A stretch of DNA of 64,000 nt from Cerioporus squamosus (Eukaryota; Basidiomycota; Agaricomycetes; Polyporales; Polyporaceae), in the NCBI GenBank assembly GCA_022592435.1, contig JABYQS010000014.1, forward strand, positions 372,001 through 436,000, read 5' to 3'. Shown here in pieces: positions 1 through 10,787 of this stretch; the stretch's first letter is position 1, and each line of letters starts with the position of its first letter. The position numbers and the translations under genes were made by a program. Under the pieces are notes generated by a model, which saw only the letters and a list, made by a program, of their open reading frames with translations, was not told the DNA's origin and ran no database searches.

Positions 1-473
1 ACTAGAGACACTCGGCGAATAAGTAACGCTGAGCCTCGCTATCATACCGACCATCATCAGACCAGGCGGCATAAATCCGGTCCAAAGAGACGGCGGTCGA
101 AGACCGCTGGATGGCAACTGGATGGGGCCTCGAGCTCAGCGCCGCCGAGCAAAGTCAATTCGCTTGCGAAGCTGCAGGAAGCAAAAGAGCCAACGTAGCT
201 TCACGCGGGACAGTACTAGTGCGAATGGGCACTGTCATCCGATCAGTTGAGCAGTGAACCCATATGATGATTATGATCTGGCATGGAACGCAACGATACA
301 TAGCTGCCTGTGCACGAATTAGCCTCGACGAAATGACGACGACCACGACTCGGAGTACTGACGTTATTCAAGATCTTAGGAAGCTCGGCGAGCGACGTTC
401 AGCGACAATCTGAAGAAGGGGGCGGTCTTGAGCAACAGGCAGGTGCACGCAAAGACATTTCGGAAACGCACCA

Positions 474-1097
474 TCAGCTCGGGGGCACTTTATACCACTT
501 CGCCGGTACATGCTCGAGACCCAACAACTTCTGTACCTTTCGAACGTCCTCCGGACCAACAGGCGCATGCAGTGCGGGATACGAGCTGTTGTCCTTCATG
601 ACGAATAGCCAGACCCCGTTCGCAGGATCCAATTAGAGGATGTTGCGGTGTAGACGGGGAAAGTCAGGGAAGTGACGATACACCTGGCGGGGTATCCTGG
701 ATAAGGTAGCCATGCGTTCGTCGAGCATTATCTCTTCAACCTCTTCAGGTGTCGCCTTCGAGATCTTCTCCTCGTCTCCCCATATCTCGAAGTGGTACCT
801 TCTTGTCAAGCGGTGGAGGTCCTCGAGGTAGATCAAGAGCCCGTATGCGCGGGTGACAAAATTTTCCTGCGGAACGACTCTACTCGCTGTTGTTGTAGAA
901 TGACGGGCGACAACTTTCGACGGTCCTGCGTCGGGCTGGGAGATAGCAGTAAGTAGTGGATATGATGAACTCTGCAGGAGACAAGGCAGCAGAAGTCACG
1001 CGAGGGGACATACCTGCAACGCCTTGACAATAGCTACGCCGAGCGACTCATTCTCTGCTGTACGTTCGAATTGATACTCATTCGCTATAGAGTCCAT
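474..1097 (-). pseudogene. Unknown protein, tandem paralogue 1, in-frame stop
   Basis: I do not recognise this family. Exon 1 (1097-1014) ends at a GTATGT donor. A 42-nt intron (1013-972) keeps phase 0, and exon 2 runs on to an in-frame TAA at 635-633. The reading frame stays open past that stop to a TGA at 476-474, and the extra part aligns without gaps with the neighbour at 1494-2019: RAYG, a WG/WP block, PRQVY versus PREVY, RLHRN versus RLRRS, NSS, LHAPV versus LDAPV, and WYKV. The stop falls where the neighbour has Leu, so a single TTA-to-TAA change would explain it. The truncated product would be about 126 residues and lack the last 53 or so conserved positions. It has no signal peptide or membrane segment. 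A sequencing error is the alternative to a real nonsense mutation. Confidence 0.55.
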
Positions 1098-1493
1098 GCG
1101 ATTTCAAGGAAAAACGATGGTGGTTGTGGGTAACTCACGAACTACAAGACGCCGGAACTCGAGCAGCCCGAGGCGCGTGACGTCACGAAGTCTGTTTGAC
1201 TTCATGTTCTTGCGTGACTCGGACGAACGAGATGACTGTCCCACACGACCCCGCCTTGAGCCCGCCATACATGCAGGATGTGCTCAAAAATACTCAACTG
1301 TCGCCATGAGAAGCGGGAAAGTGTGTTGTCGACAGCCACATCGCTGTAAGCCTGTACATATGAATTAATTACTCACAGCCGGCTACTTCAACACTCGGAG
1401 CATGAGGACAAGGGAGAGGATGTGGCACTACCGGTACCATTCTGCCAGAATGAGACGAGACGGATCGAGTCATGACCTGCCGCAAGGACTTTA

Positions 1494-2019
1494 TTAGTTA
1501 CAAACAATACCGAGAAGAGCTTGCGCAACATACCACTGTACCTTCACCTTGTACCACGCCACAGGCTCGGAGTCCGCAACACCCAGGAACTCCTTCGCAC
1601 GCTCAATGTCTTCCCAACTGACTGGCGCATCGAGTGCGGCCTGCGAGCTGTTGCCCTTGAAGACAAAGAGGAACGTGCCGGCCATGAGGTCTAGCAAGAC
1701 CACACTACGCCGTAGGCGTGCGATGGTTGGAATTGCCGCGTACACCTCGCGCGGGAGCGAGAGAAGAGTAGCAGGGCGAACGTCGCGAAGTCTCTCGCGG
1801 ACTTTCTTTGGCGACATCTTCGCCAGCATGCCAGGCCATATCTCCTCGTGATGCTTTGCGCTCCAGCGACGGAGGCACTCGGCGTCGAGCTTGAACCCGT
1901 AAGCGCGTGTTACGGCGGATCCCTGCGCGATGGACATGCGCAGAGGGCGAGAATGGTGTTGAGACGTGGATGAGCCCGTCCCAGACTGGATCAGGTTCAG
2001 AGGCAGCAATGGTGTTCAT
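1494..2019 (-). CDS. Unknown protein, tandem paralogue 2
   Basis: This is the intact partner of the gene downstream of it on the same strand; the function is unknown. The start is taken at 2019 (N-terminus MNTIAASEPD). A short intron of about 43 nt, with a weak GTCTCA donor and a GCGCAG acceptor, would join it to the main exon in phase 0; the start and this intron are the least certain parts. The main exon carries the block shared with paralogue 1 (RAYGFKLD, PREVY, RLRRSVVLLD, WYKVK). Past WYKVK the paralogues diverge, and the last 14 residues may be read-through into a terminal intron, since a GTACAG donor follows the WYKVK codons. The protein is short (about 155 residues), soluble and moderately basic. 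Tandem head-to-tail arrangement points to local duplication. Confidence 0.6.
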
Positions 2020-2195
2020 GATGATTCGAGCGAAGTTGAAGATGATGGAGGAAAGGCAAGTGGTGGTTGTGGTTGGATTGTGGCGGAAGGAACCGATTGG
2101 TACGTACGCATGCGATAGGCGCCGAAGGACGTTCGACGTCCCATCGATGGTACGAGCTGGAAAGCAGCGATGTACAATGCACCGGTACTTCGACG

Positions 2196-2204
2196 TATAT
2201 ATAG
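2196..2204 (-). promoter_or_regulatory. TATA-like element upstream of paralogue 2
   Basis: A TATATATA-type run on the minus strand about 180 bp upstream of the proposed ATG at 2019. Its position fits a core promoter only if there is a long leader; seen in sequence, role inferred. Confidence 0.3.
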
Positions 2205-2296
2205 CCTACTTCAAAAGTGAGCGTCATTCAACATGTAGTAAGCGAAGTGTGCTCACCGCGGTTGTTCAATTCGAACGTCAATGAACACATCATCAG

Positions 2297-3472
2297 TCAC
2301 CACCACACCACACCCTTCATGAGCCTCCTACCAGTCCGCACAACTTGCGCATTGAGCACCGTGTCATCTTCATCGAACTTCGCGCCAACATCAACCGTCC
2401 CTCCTGGATGTCGTATCCGAACCAGCTCTCCTCGAGGCGCATTCCTCGTGGCCCACACCCTTGACACGATGTCATGCGCAAGCGTCCCCTTCACGTTTGC
2501 TGCTACTCCAAGGCACAACCCCACCGTCATCGGGACAGCCTTGTGCAGGACTCCCATGGAGAACGCATGAATGACGATGTCGACGCCTGCGTCTCCGTCT
2601 GAGCTGGAGGTGGGCGCGCTCAGGACGGCTACCTTGGGCTGAGCTTTGGCAGATGGGTCGAGTCCCATGCGCACAGCGCCGCTTTGTCGGATGCACTCCA
2701 AGGTAGCCTCGACATCCGGTCGCGCCAGATGTTCCGCAGTGACTTCTCCTACCAGCCCGAGCGCCTTGGTGAGGTGCTCTGCGGAGACGAAGACGGTTGG
2801 GTTTGTTGCGTCAACAAGCGATACGGGGATCATAGCGGACGCGTCGTCGCTATATGCCACGGTGTCCACTGGAGAACCGGTAGGAAGGAGCTTCCCCGTG
2901 CGTGCGCCTCCAGGCTTGACGAACTGAAGGACGATCCGAGAAGCTTTCCCGGGGACACCTGCGGTTTCGACCTCGGGGCGAGTGAGGTCTGGCGAAAAGT
3001 CGGAGGTTACGGGAAATGTAGTGTCAATGAGCTTCGAGGTGTTCGTATTGAACGATCGGACAGTCGCCAGACCGGTGTTCCCGTCTGTCATCCTGGGCGA
3101 GCAGAGGCCTTCGTCGAGTGCGAAGACGCCGATCATGCTCGATAGGTTGCCACAATTCCCCGAGAGGTCGAGCGCGCCATCTTCGATCCCCACCTGCACG
3201 AAGGTGTACTCTACGTCTGCACCAGTCTTCGGTGAGGAAGGTGGGCCGACGACGCAGATCTTCGACAAGCTGGATACGCCTCCTCCCATGCCGTTAAGTT
3301 GGCGACGGTACTGAGGATCCGGAGACCCCATAATGCCTTGGAAGATGGGAGGCCAGTCGTCTTGGCTCTCCGGGAGGTCCGAGCGTTTCAGGAAGATGCC
3401 CTTGGAGGTACCGCCTCGTAGGAATGTGGCAGGAAGGGGGTTGGCGATACGGGACAGAAACCGGCGTTGCAT
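2297..3472 (-). CDS. PrpF-family isomerase (2-methylaconitate cis-trans isomerase-like)
   Basis: A single-exon gene of 391 codons. The N-terminal motif FLRGGTSKGIF and the block LSGNCGNLSS are characteristic of the PrpF/DUF453 fold (diaminopimelate-epimerase-like barrels). In bacteria PrpF isomerises 2-methylaconitate in the methylcitrate cycle. Fungal members are less well characterised, so the substrate here is inferred only. The length (about 390 aa) matches the family. The first ATG of the frame is at 3472; the frame is open to a GTG at 3502 that a nuclear gene would not use. The first residues (MQRRFLSRIA) are Arg-rich and could be a mitochondrial presequence, as expected for a methylcitrate-cycle enzyme. 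Two conserved catalytic Cys are expected in the family; one lies in SGNCGN. A TATATA run lies near 3682-3688. Confidence 0.85.
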   Translation of the reverse strand: MQRRFLSRIANPLPATFLRGGTSKGIFLKRSDLPESQDDWPPIFQGIMGSPDPQYRRQLNGMGGGVSSLSKICVVGPPSSPKTGADVEYTFVQVGIEDGALDLSGNCGNLSSMIGVFALDEGLCSPRMTDGNTGLATVRSFNTNTSKLIDTTFPVTSDFSPDLTRPEVETAGVPGKASRIVLQFVKPGGARTGKLLPTGSPVDTVAYSDDASAMIPVSLVDATNPTVFVSAEHLTKALGLVGEVTAEHLARPDVEATLECIRQSGAVRMGLDPSAKAQPKVAVLSAPTSSSDGDAGVDIVIHAFSMGVLHKAVPMTVGLCLGVAANVKGTLAHDIVSRVWATRNAPRGELVRIRHPGGTVDVGAKFDEDDTVLNAQVVRTGRRLMKGVVWW

Positions 3473-3901
3473 TGGTGCGAATGCTGGCGCCGTCTGTCGC
3501 ACGGAACTGCAGGCTGCGCTGAGCCTCCTACAGAGGGTCGATTCGAGTACTCATGAGTTGTCAATGGACATGCGACGGTTGTGAGAGACCGACCTACGAG
3601 ACCTCTTCGTGGTGGAAAGACGCAAAGTGGCTTGAACACAGCGTGAGACTGCAGCGATCCACGTGGTGCGGCGTAGTACTCTATATACGCCGTAGCGCTA
3701 GGTAGCGCTCAGTATGGAGCACAGAACAACTTCGTTACTTCTTCTACGTAGCGTCGACGCGTCGTAGTGTCCAATGACACCCTTCTTCGCTCCAGCTTCG
3801 CTCCAGTACTGGAGACGTGTAATGCAATGTAATGAGGTACTATACAATTCGAACGAGGTGACAAGCACTGGCATCCGCCGCGGCCCTAGGCCGCAGCCGG
3901 C
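3473..3901. other. Intergenic, no gene seen
   Basis: Promoter side of the PrpF-like gene and 3' side of the GST gene. It contains a TATATA run at about 3682-3688 (minus orientation) and a short AT-richer stretch; no conserved ORF is seen. Confidence 0.5.
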
Positions 3902-4860
3902 TCATTTGCGCTGGAATGCGTTCTTCCACAGCTCAACCTGGAAAGCCTGACCAGGAGCATGTTTTTCAGAGGACGGCTCAGTATCATGAGTTATGGTATA
4001 CTCACCTCGTCCCAATTCTTCTTGATGCTCGGCCGCTCATGGAGGTCCTGCATGTACTGCCTGAACCGCGCAAACTTCTCGCTCCCGAGCGCGTCGCGCA
4101 TCTTCTGGACATTCTCTTCGCTGCATGCCCCCAGCCCCGTCTTGAGGAATAGCATCATGCGGAAGAAGGACGGTGCCACCGCGAGGTCCGCGATGGAGAA
4201 TTGGCCGACTGCAAACCCCGTCGGGGCCAGCGCCTGCTGTAGCGTCTCGATCGCCTGTAGGATGGGGTCGACGGGCTGGCCGAGGAAGAAGACGTCCTTG
4301 AGCTGGTCGTGGAAATAGTTTTGATAGATCTGAATGAATGTGCGTGCTTTCGTCCGGAGGACAGGATCGGTTGGTAGAAGGTTCGCCTCGGGGTAAATCT
4401 CGGCGATGAACTCGAGCAGGGGGAGCGACTCGAACAACTTCGCGGACTCGGGAGAAGGCTGGTCGGGCGGGACAGCAGGCCCTCCGTATGTCAGAGCGGG
4501 GATCTGCATGCGGGCGGTCAATCGGCGTCACAGGCTAGAGCGGAGTTCGCGTCAAGTACATGCCTTGCCCAGCGGGTTGATCTGGTAGTACCACTCGGGC
4601 TTAGGTCCTTTGTTGAAATCGAGGCCGAACTCGTGGACGGTGTACTTCGCGCCTGCCTCGTCCAGCGCCAACCGCACCTACGAGGCAGTATGAGCATTGT
4701 GTGCCAGGAGCGACAAGAGCGGCGAGGAGCGACTGACTCTCTCCGCATGTGGGGACCACTATTAGCAGATGGGTGGCGGGTGAGTGAGTGACCACTTGCG
4801 ACAGCACCGCGCGGAAGTACGTACCACCGCCGTATAGAAGGTGATCTGCTTGTCAGACAT
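3902..4860 (-). CDS. Glutathione S-transferase with microexon and GC-AG intron
   Basis: Cytosolic GST of 237 aa that would conjugate glutathione to electrophiles. Five exons: 4860-4825, 4758-4738 (21 nt), 4677-4564, 4503-4006 and 3946-3902. Codons sum exactly and every junction restores family sequence. The thioredoxin-like half reads TFYTAV, then WSPHAER from the microexon, then VRLALDEAG and NPLGK, followed directly by IPALTYGG, the cis-Pro loop typical of GSTs. The helical half contains LLEFIAEIYPE and the N-capping-type block FSIADLAVAP. The third intron (4563-4504) starts with GCATGT and ends CATGCAG, so it is a GC-AG intron; skipping it is required to join K to I. A Ser (SPHAE) sits at the usual catalytic Ser/Cys region. 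The subclass (Ure2p/GTT-like) is uncertain. Confidence 0.85.
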
Positions 4861-5438
4861 GGTAGGGGGCCCTGAGGATGATCGGTACGAGGAGCTCATG
4901 AAATCGACACATATAGTCGCCGTGCGAGTCAGCGCGGCGGCTCCGACGTCAGTTCATTTCAAATGCAAAGCGTGAACGCAATCCGTACTGCGTTTAAAAA
5001 CGAGATCAGAGCAAGACCGCCTGGACGCACAAACACATCCTCAAGCTGCGGTACTGTGGGGCGGATGAGAGCGATACCATGGCGAACAACCCCAGACAAC
5101 GCTAGATGCACAGGAACTTGTCGCGCCTCTTGGGCAGACTGACTACACTCGGGAATGAGTACTTGCCCGGTCGCTGCACCTCTGAGACATCGGGGGAAAG
5201 CACGCCAATACATGGCCATGCACCTTTACAGCTCTGATGATGTAAATCACTCCTGAAGAACCGTCAGTGATACATTTCGAGGACCTCGCACCGGTGTGCT
5301 GTCTTCAGACCGTCGAACGCTTGCACATTCTGATCTATAACGGAGGAACATACCATACCACCATTGCTCTATACAACCAACGTACAACCAATGTACAACA
5401 CACGACTATTACTTGCTGCATCGAGTCGTAGCCTAGTT
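4861..5438. other. Intergenic, no gene seen
   Basis: Between the GST start and the GMP synthase stop, on the same strand. No ORF with family features, no clear repeat and no TATA element that can be tied to a gene. Confidence 0.45.
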
Positions 5439-7523
5439 TTACAACCACTCTACAGTCTGTGGAGAAATCAGTCTCGTTCTGGCAGGTGCATCTGCAACAG
5501 TGCTTACCGCAGGGGGTTTCGATGATATGTCGTAGGTAACACGGTTGATACCGGCGACCTCGTTCGTGATACGCGACGATATCCGGCGGAGAACCTCGGA
5601 AGGGAAGACAAACCTACAGGAGGAGGTGAGTCTACAATGGATCACTCCGAAGAACGGAAATCTCACCAGTCCGCCGTCATGAAGTCTTCTGACTGCACAG
5701 CGCGCAGAGCGATAACCTGCTCATATGTCCGAGCATCACCCATGACGCCAACGGCTTTCACGGGGAGGAGCACAGCGAATGCCTGGCTGATCTGGTCGTA
5801 CAGATTCGCCTTCCGGATCTCCTCGATGTAGATGTTGTCAGCCTGCTGGAGGATCTTGACCTGCTCCCGGGTGACGGGGCCAAGGATGCGGATGGCGAGA
5901 CCAGGACCAGGGAACGGATGACGTTGGACGAGATGGTTGGGAATGGAGAGAAGACGACCGAGAGCGCGGACTTCGTCTGCAGGACGAAGTCAGTGACAAT
6001 GTGATCTCTGTGCTTGATACTAACGCACCCTTGAATAGCTCTCGTAGAGGCTCGATGAGCTTCAGCTTCATATCCTTCAAGAGACCGCCGACGTTGTGGT
6101 GCGTCTTGATGGTCGCACTCGGGCCCTTGAAGCTGATACTCTCGATGACGTCGGGGTAGAGTGTTCCCTGCAAGAGCCACTCGATCTTGCCCTTCTCCTC
6201 GGCACCCTTCGCTTCCTCGCGCTCAGCCTCAGCCTCGATCTTCGCGGCCTCCTCTTCGAAGACGTTGATGAACGTGTTGCCGATGATCTTGCGCTTCTGC
6301 TCGGGGTCCTCAACGTCCTTGAGACGGGAGAGGAAGAGCTCGGACGCGTCGACGACCGTCAGGTTTACGCCGAGATCCTTGTTGAGCATCTCGTGCACCT
6401 GCTTGGCCTCGTTCAGACGGAGGACACCGTTGTCAACCATGATGGCGTGGAAGCTATGAGTCGTTCAGAAAGGTGAAGCAGACTGCGGAGCTTGCTGAAT
6501 CTCACCGATCACCAATGGCTTCGTGCATGAGTTTGGCTGCAACAGAACTGTCGACACCACCACTGACGGCCCCTATCACGCGACCCTTAGGGCCGCAAAT
6601 CTCACGAATGCGTGCGATCTCCTTGCCAATGAACTCTTCCTGTTGCCCTGTGAGTGCACGCTTCCACTGAGTACATAAGTACATACGCACCATAGTCCAG
6701 TGCTGCTTGCAGCCGCAGATGTTGACAACGAACCTCCCGATCACTTCCCGTCCCCTCTTTGAATGCGTGACCTCGGGGTGGAACTGGATACCGTAGAAGG
6801 GCTTGGAGTTGTGTGCAATTGCAGCATACGGCGCGTTGTCTGTACGACCGATGATGTGGAAGTCTGGAGGCATCTCGGACAGCTTGTCCCCATGCGACAT
6901 CCACACCTACATGTCGTTGAGGGTAGAGATCCAACGAATACAAACATTTCACGTACCTGGAGCTCATCTCCCAAACCCTCAAACAGAGCATCCACGCCTT
7001 GGTTATCCCCACCGATCTTCGATATCTTGACCTGGGCGAAACCATATTCACGGTGGTCGCACTTCGCAACCTTGCCCTTCATCGTCCATGCCATCTCCTA
7101 CTTTCCCATCGTCAGCTTGCAACAACATACCGTGGAGATATCCACGCACCTGAAGACCATAGCAGATACCAAGAACGGGCACTCCGAGCTCGAACACCTC
7201 CGGATCCACATGTGGCGCATCCTTGTCGTAGACGGAATAAGGAGATCCGGACAGAATCACACCTAGACATCCCACTTGAGCTACATGAGTTCTGCTTGTT
7301 ATCACAATCACGCTGACCTTTTGGCTTAAAGTTCAGGTCCTTGATCTTCTGGGTACATGGCATGAGCTCGGCGTAGACATTGAGTTCTCGACATCTCCTG
7401 GTGATCAAGTGGCTGTACTGCGGATGAGCTTCAGCGAAGATTCATGCCACGGCGCAACAAACAAACCTGTGAGCCGAAGTCGAGGATGAGGATGGTGTCG
7501 AACTGGTCGTGAATCTCGGCCAT
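5439..7523 (-). CDS. GUA1: GMP synthase (glutamine-hydrolysing)
   Basis: Converts XMP to GMP with ATP and glutamine, the last step of de novo guanine nucleotide synthesis, in the cytosol. Ten exons: 7523-7467, 7417-7318, 7262-7150, 7097-6957, 6906-6691, 6639-6506, 6453-6029, 5976-5667, 5613-5508 and 5456-5439, totalling 539 aa, the usual fungal size. The N-terminal class-I glutamine amidotransferase domain starts at [14 protein letters not shown], has its nucleophile Cys in GICYGLQ (about residue 86) and its His/Glu pair in FHPEVTHS. The ATP pyrophosphatase domain has the PP-loop SGGVDSS. The C-terminal dimerisation part has [12 protein letters not shown] and [14 protein letters not shown]. 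The last exon is only 18 nt and encodes TVEWL, where most homologues end TIEWE. No feature suggests anything but a functional housekeeping gene. Confidence 0.96.
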
Positions 7524-7791
7524 GGTGGGAGTATGGAGCAAGCACCTGCAGAATGCACGAGTCGAGTCCGAGGCGTTGCAGACAATTTGCAGATAAGATA
7601 GACGCCCCATGTAGCGTTATGGGCGCTTGGTCGTTTCGTGTCAACAAGTTCGACCGTGATCTCGTCCTCGCACATCGGTCCTTGGTCGTGGTCTCTCCTG
7701 GTCCTCGTATATCATCCTGCACCACAGTAATCTCTGATTTTCTGCTGCAACACAAACTTACACGCCACTCATCGACTGCTGGCCCATCGCT

Positions 7792-8791
7792 TCAAGCCCC
7801 CAAAAACTCTGCGACCGTCTGGATGTACTTCTCCCTCTCCTCGAAGAACGGCGTGTGGCTCGACTCCTCGAACGTTATGAACTTTGCACCTGGGATCTTC
7901 TCGGCATAGGCACGTGTGACGTAGTCCTGCGCGATGTCGTAGCGACCATTGAGGACGAGGGTGGGCACGTTGATTTCGTGCAGGCGTCCCTCGATGTTCC
8001 ACCCAGTCAGGATCCTAAGCGGAGGGTCAGAGGAGAAGATAGGTGGTCCGACATCGCGGGACTTACGGTGCTTTGTCAACGGTACGATCCGCGTTCTCGC
8101 CATATATGTAGAGCAACGAGGTCTCCAGGTCCTTCGGGAGCGGCTTCACTCTGCAGCCATGCACGGCATACACCTCGAGCATCGCGTTCCAGTACCCAAT
8201 CCGATCCTCAAACCCCTTCGCCACCGCGTCTTTCACCTTCTGCGGGAACTTGTCCAGCAGCTCCATGAAGGACTTCCTCCACAGCGCAATCGCCGACGGG
8301 GAGTCCGAGATGACCAGTTTCTTCAGTCCCTTCGGCTGTCTTCGCACAATCAACTCGGACGCCATCATCCCTCCCCACGAGTGTCCGACAATGTGGTACC
8401 CATCCTGGATTCCGAAGTGCTGGACGAGGTTATCGAACTCGTCGAGGAACAGGTCAATGTTCCAGAAGTCCGTGGGCTTGTCTGGGAGGTGCGTCGAGCG
8501 GCCGTTGCCGATCTGGTCGTAGAAGATGACGGGGTACGAGTGGTCGGCGAGGTCGGCGAGCGGGAGGGTATAGTCGTGGGACATTCCCGGACCGCCATGG
8601 AGGACGATGACCGGAGTGCGAGTGCGGTTCTCAAGGTCACCGAAGACCTTGTAATACGTTTCGTGAGTCTCGCCTTGGTATGGGAAGGGGATGTGTCCCT
8701 CCTTGATCCCGACGGCGTCGCTGGGCATGGTGAGGTATGTTTGGGAGGCCGATGTGAGGGCGAACACCGAAGCAAGGAATGGGATACGCAT
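7792..8791 (-). CDS. S33 alpha/beta hydrolase, proline-iminopeptidase-like, secreted
   Basis: Two exons (8791-8067 and 8014-7792) give 315 aa. The N-terminus MRIPFLASVFALTSASQT looks like a signal peptide, so the enzyme is probably secreted or enters the secretory pathway. The oxyanion motif HGGPG, the nucleophile elbow GHSWGG, an acid in LVLNGRYD and the His in ESSHTPF complete the catalytic triad of the proline iminopeptidase group (MEROPS S33). These enzymes release N-terminal residues, classically proline, from small peptides, although many fungal members act on other amides or esters. It is a clear paralogue of the gene at 21569-22598, sharing YKVFGDL, HGGPG, GHSWGGM, PKGLK and NLVISDSP/KLVISDSP. 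Next to two UstYa-like genes and a secreted mini-peptide, a role in peptide processing is possible but only inferred. Confidence 0.88.
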
Positions 8792-9274
8792 CGCGGGTCC
8801 TATGGGAAGAAGTACTGTACAGGACGCCCGTTACGGCGAGCAGCTGGCCATCCGGGCATCCTGGGTATATGTGAAGCTCCTCGACAAGAACCCTCATCAG
8901 TGCGCTCGACTTCTGGCGCAAGCCCGCGCCATTCGAGATGACATGTTCGCCGTACGCCTGTGCGGTGATATCAACTCTGGCGCTTTCAAGTTTCAGGTTG
9001 TTGCCTTCCTCCGCATTGTCCGCACGCCGCACAGCCGCAGGCCCGCATGCACATGGCTTGACCGGAATGATGAACTTTGCACAGTCCGATGTGTCTTGAT
9101 GATCAGGTCGATAAAATCAAATCCCAAGCTTCCCTGCGATGCTTTCCGATCGGTGAGCTCATCTGCATCAGGTCGTGCTTCGTCCGGTGTGACGGCCTCC
9201 GAGTCCGAGAGCGCGGCCTGAGATCATGGGTGTCTCGTCGAGCTTGTCCTGCTGACACCGCGTCGCTGTAGGGT
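8792..9274. other. Divergent intergenic region
   Basis: Shared upstream region of the secreted S33 hydrolase (minus) and the first UstYa-like gene (plus), so it could be a bidirectional promoter. No clear TATA box or conserved ORF is seen. Confidence 0.4.
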
Positions 9275-10032
9275 ATGCCCCATCCTGACTCGATGCTCTC
9301 TCCGACAACGAAGGTGCTCTTGCTCCTTGTCGTGAACATTTTCAACGTTCTCTACATCCTATCCTATGTGAGAAGCGCGTTCTCCCCAAGGTCTGCCCCA
9401 TTCCGAGATCAGGAATACTGTGAGCTCCCTTCAGTCATTACATACATCTATTACCGTGCTGACATGGCTTTCTGCAGCCTGGCATGGTCATGACTTCCCG
9501 GAGCACCTTCCACTCCCTTTCGAGGTTGAACGGGTCCCGGTGACTCTCGAAGAGTCGGTCCACTACCCGACGCTGGGTGAATCCACGGACCAGGAATGGC
9601 TTTCTATCGCCTCCCCGAGCTTCGGCTACATCCGCCTTGGACCAGAGGATCGCACGTTCGTCATAACGATGTTCCACGAGTTACATTGCTTGCGCATGAT
9701 CAACCGGGCGTTCTCCAAGATGCCTGGTGCGACGGTCGGCCACATCAAGCATTGCCTCAACTACATCCGCCAAGGCGTTCTGTGCGACCCCGACCTCACG
9801 CTTGAGCCAGGAAACTTCGAAGAGAGAGACTTCGAGGTTGAGAGGGTCGGCGGGACGCACATGTGTCTCAATTGGGACCCGCTATACGAGTGGGTTGACG
9901 ATAACTACTACGGGTGGATAAACCGGACTGGATGGGGTGAGTTTCCTCACGTACCGCATGTTCAACTCGCGCTCACAGCTTGATGTAGTACCCCCGCATC
10001 CGGGTTCTGGAAAAGAGGCACACGCTTCCTGA
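9275..10032 (+). CDS. UstYa-like (DUF3328) oxidase-type protein
   Basis: Three exons (9275-9419, 9478-9936, 9989-10032) give 215 aa. A transmembrane anchor lies at about residues 12-31 (KVLLLLVVNIFNVLYILSYV). The C-terminal domain carries both signature motifs of the UstYa/DUF3328 family: HELHC in MFHELHCLR and HIKHC in GHIKHCLNYIRQ, followed by a conserved Cys (VLC). The segment YSWHGHDFP bridging exons 1 and 2 is also typical. In ascomycetes, UstYa homologues oxidatively cyclise ribosomal peptides (ustiloxin, asperipin, cyclochlorotine pathways). Basidiomycete members are numerous and mostly uncharacterised. The gene is convergent with the second UstYa-like gene, with only 93 bp between stops, and lies 1.4 kb from a tiny secreted peptide gene. 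Enzymatic role inferred from family only. Confidence 0.85.
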
Positions 10033-10125
10033 CCTATCACAGCCCCGCACTGCGTGTATGTATCACCTATAGTACTGTACAACATCTCTTCGCCATACGC
10101 TCTAATACGCTATCTCCGAACAAAG

Positions 10126-10787
10126 TCAACGTCGCCTGGCACCCTCCTCCAAGAACTCCCGGTAGTTCTCCTCCGCAGCCTTATACACCGCCGTCCAGTC
10201 CTTGCACGAATGTGTGACCGCCGAAACCGTGACCGTCGGACCCGACGGCGCACGGACAGTCTCGATATGCAGGTCTCCGCGACACATCGCTGTTTGCCGG
10301 AGGTAGTTCATGCAGTGCTGCACGAGCTTGTGGTTGCCAGGGCGCGCGTCGGGTGATGAGTCGAGATAGTACTCAACGACGACATCGCGGATGATGTCGA
10401 GGCAGCGTAGCTGGTGGAACATCGACACGGTGAAGGGGCGGCCGTCGGGCCCGAGGTGGATGACCGCACCGCCTGAGGGGAGCGTTGCGTTCCATTCGGC
10501 GACTCCGAGATCGGTCTCGAGAGAATAGTGCACGCTGTCCTCGTGCGAGAGGTGTACCGGCGCGAGGGGCGGCAGCAGCCATGCGCGTGGGTAGTCCCGG
10601 CCGCGGTAGGCTGTACGTACGATGAGCTTACTGGGAAGGTGAAAGAGGAAGTAAAGTACTTACTGTGTTGGTGCGCTTGCTCGGCGTCGGCGCGCTCGTG
10701 CTTGGAGATCCGACCCACGGTGAACAGTGTCACGGATATGAAGAAGAGTGCGACCGAGATCTTCAGGTAGTTCGGTGAGAGTTCCAT
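10126..10787 (-). CDS. UstYa-like (DUF3328) protein with altered His motifs
   Basis: Two exons (10787-10664 and 10610-10126) give 202 aa. A membrane anchor lies near residues 8-26 (YLKISVALFFISVTLFTVG). The domain is recognisable from the DSVHYSLETD segment, VIHLGPDGRPF, MFHQLRCLD and QHCMNYLRQTAMC. Compared with the neighbour, the first motif is HQLRC instead of HxxHC, and the second reads LVQHC, missing the first His. If these His residues are catalytic or bind metal, as the family motif suggests, this copy may be inactive or act as a partner subunit; UstYa-like proteins often work in pairs. Convergent with the intact paralogue, from which it has diverged strongly. The start at 10787 is the first ATG and gives a proper anchor. 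Confidence 0.8.
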
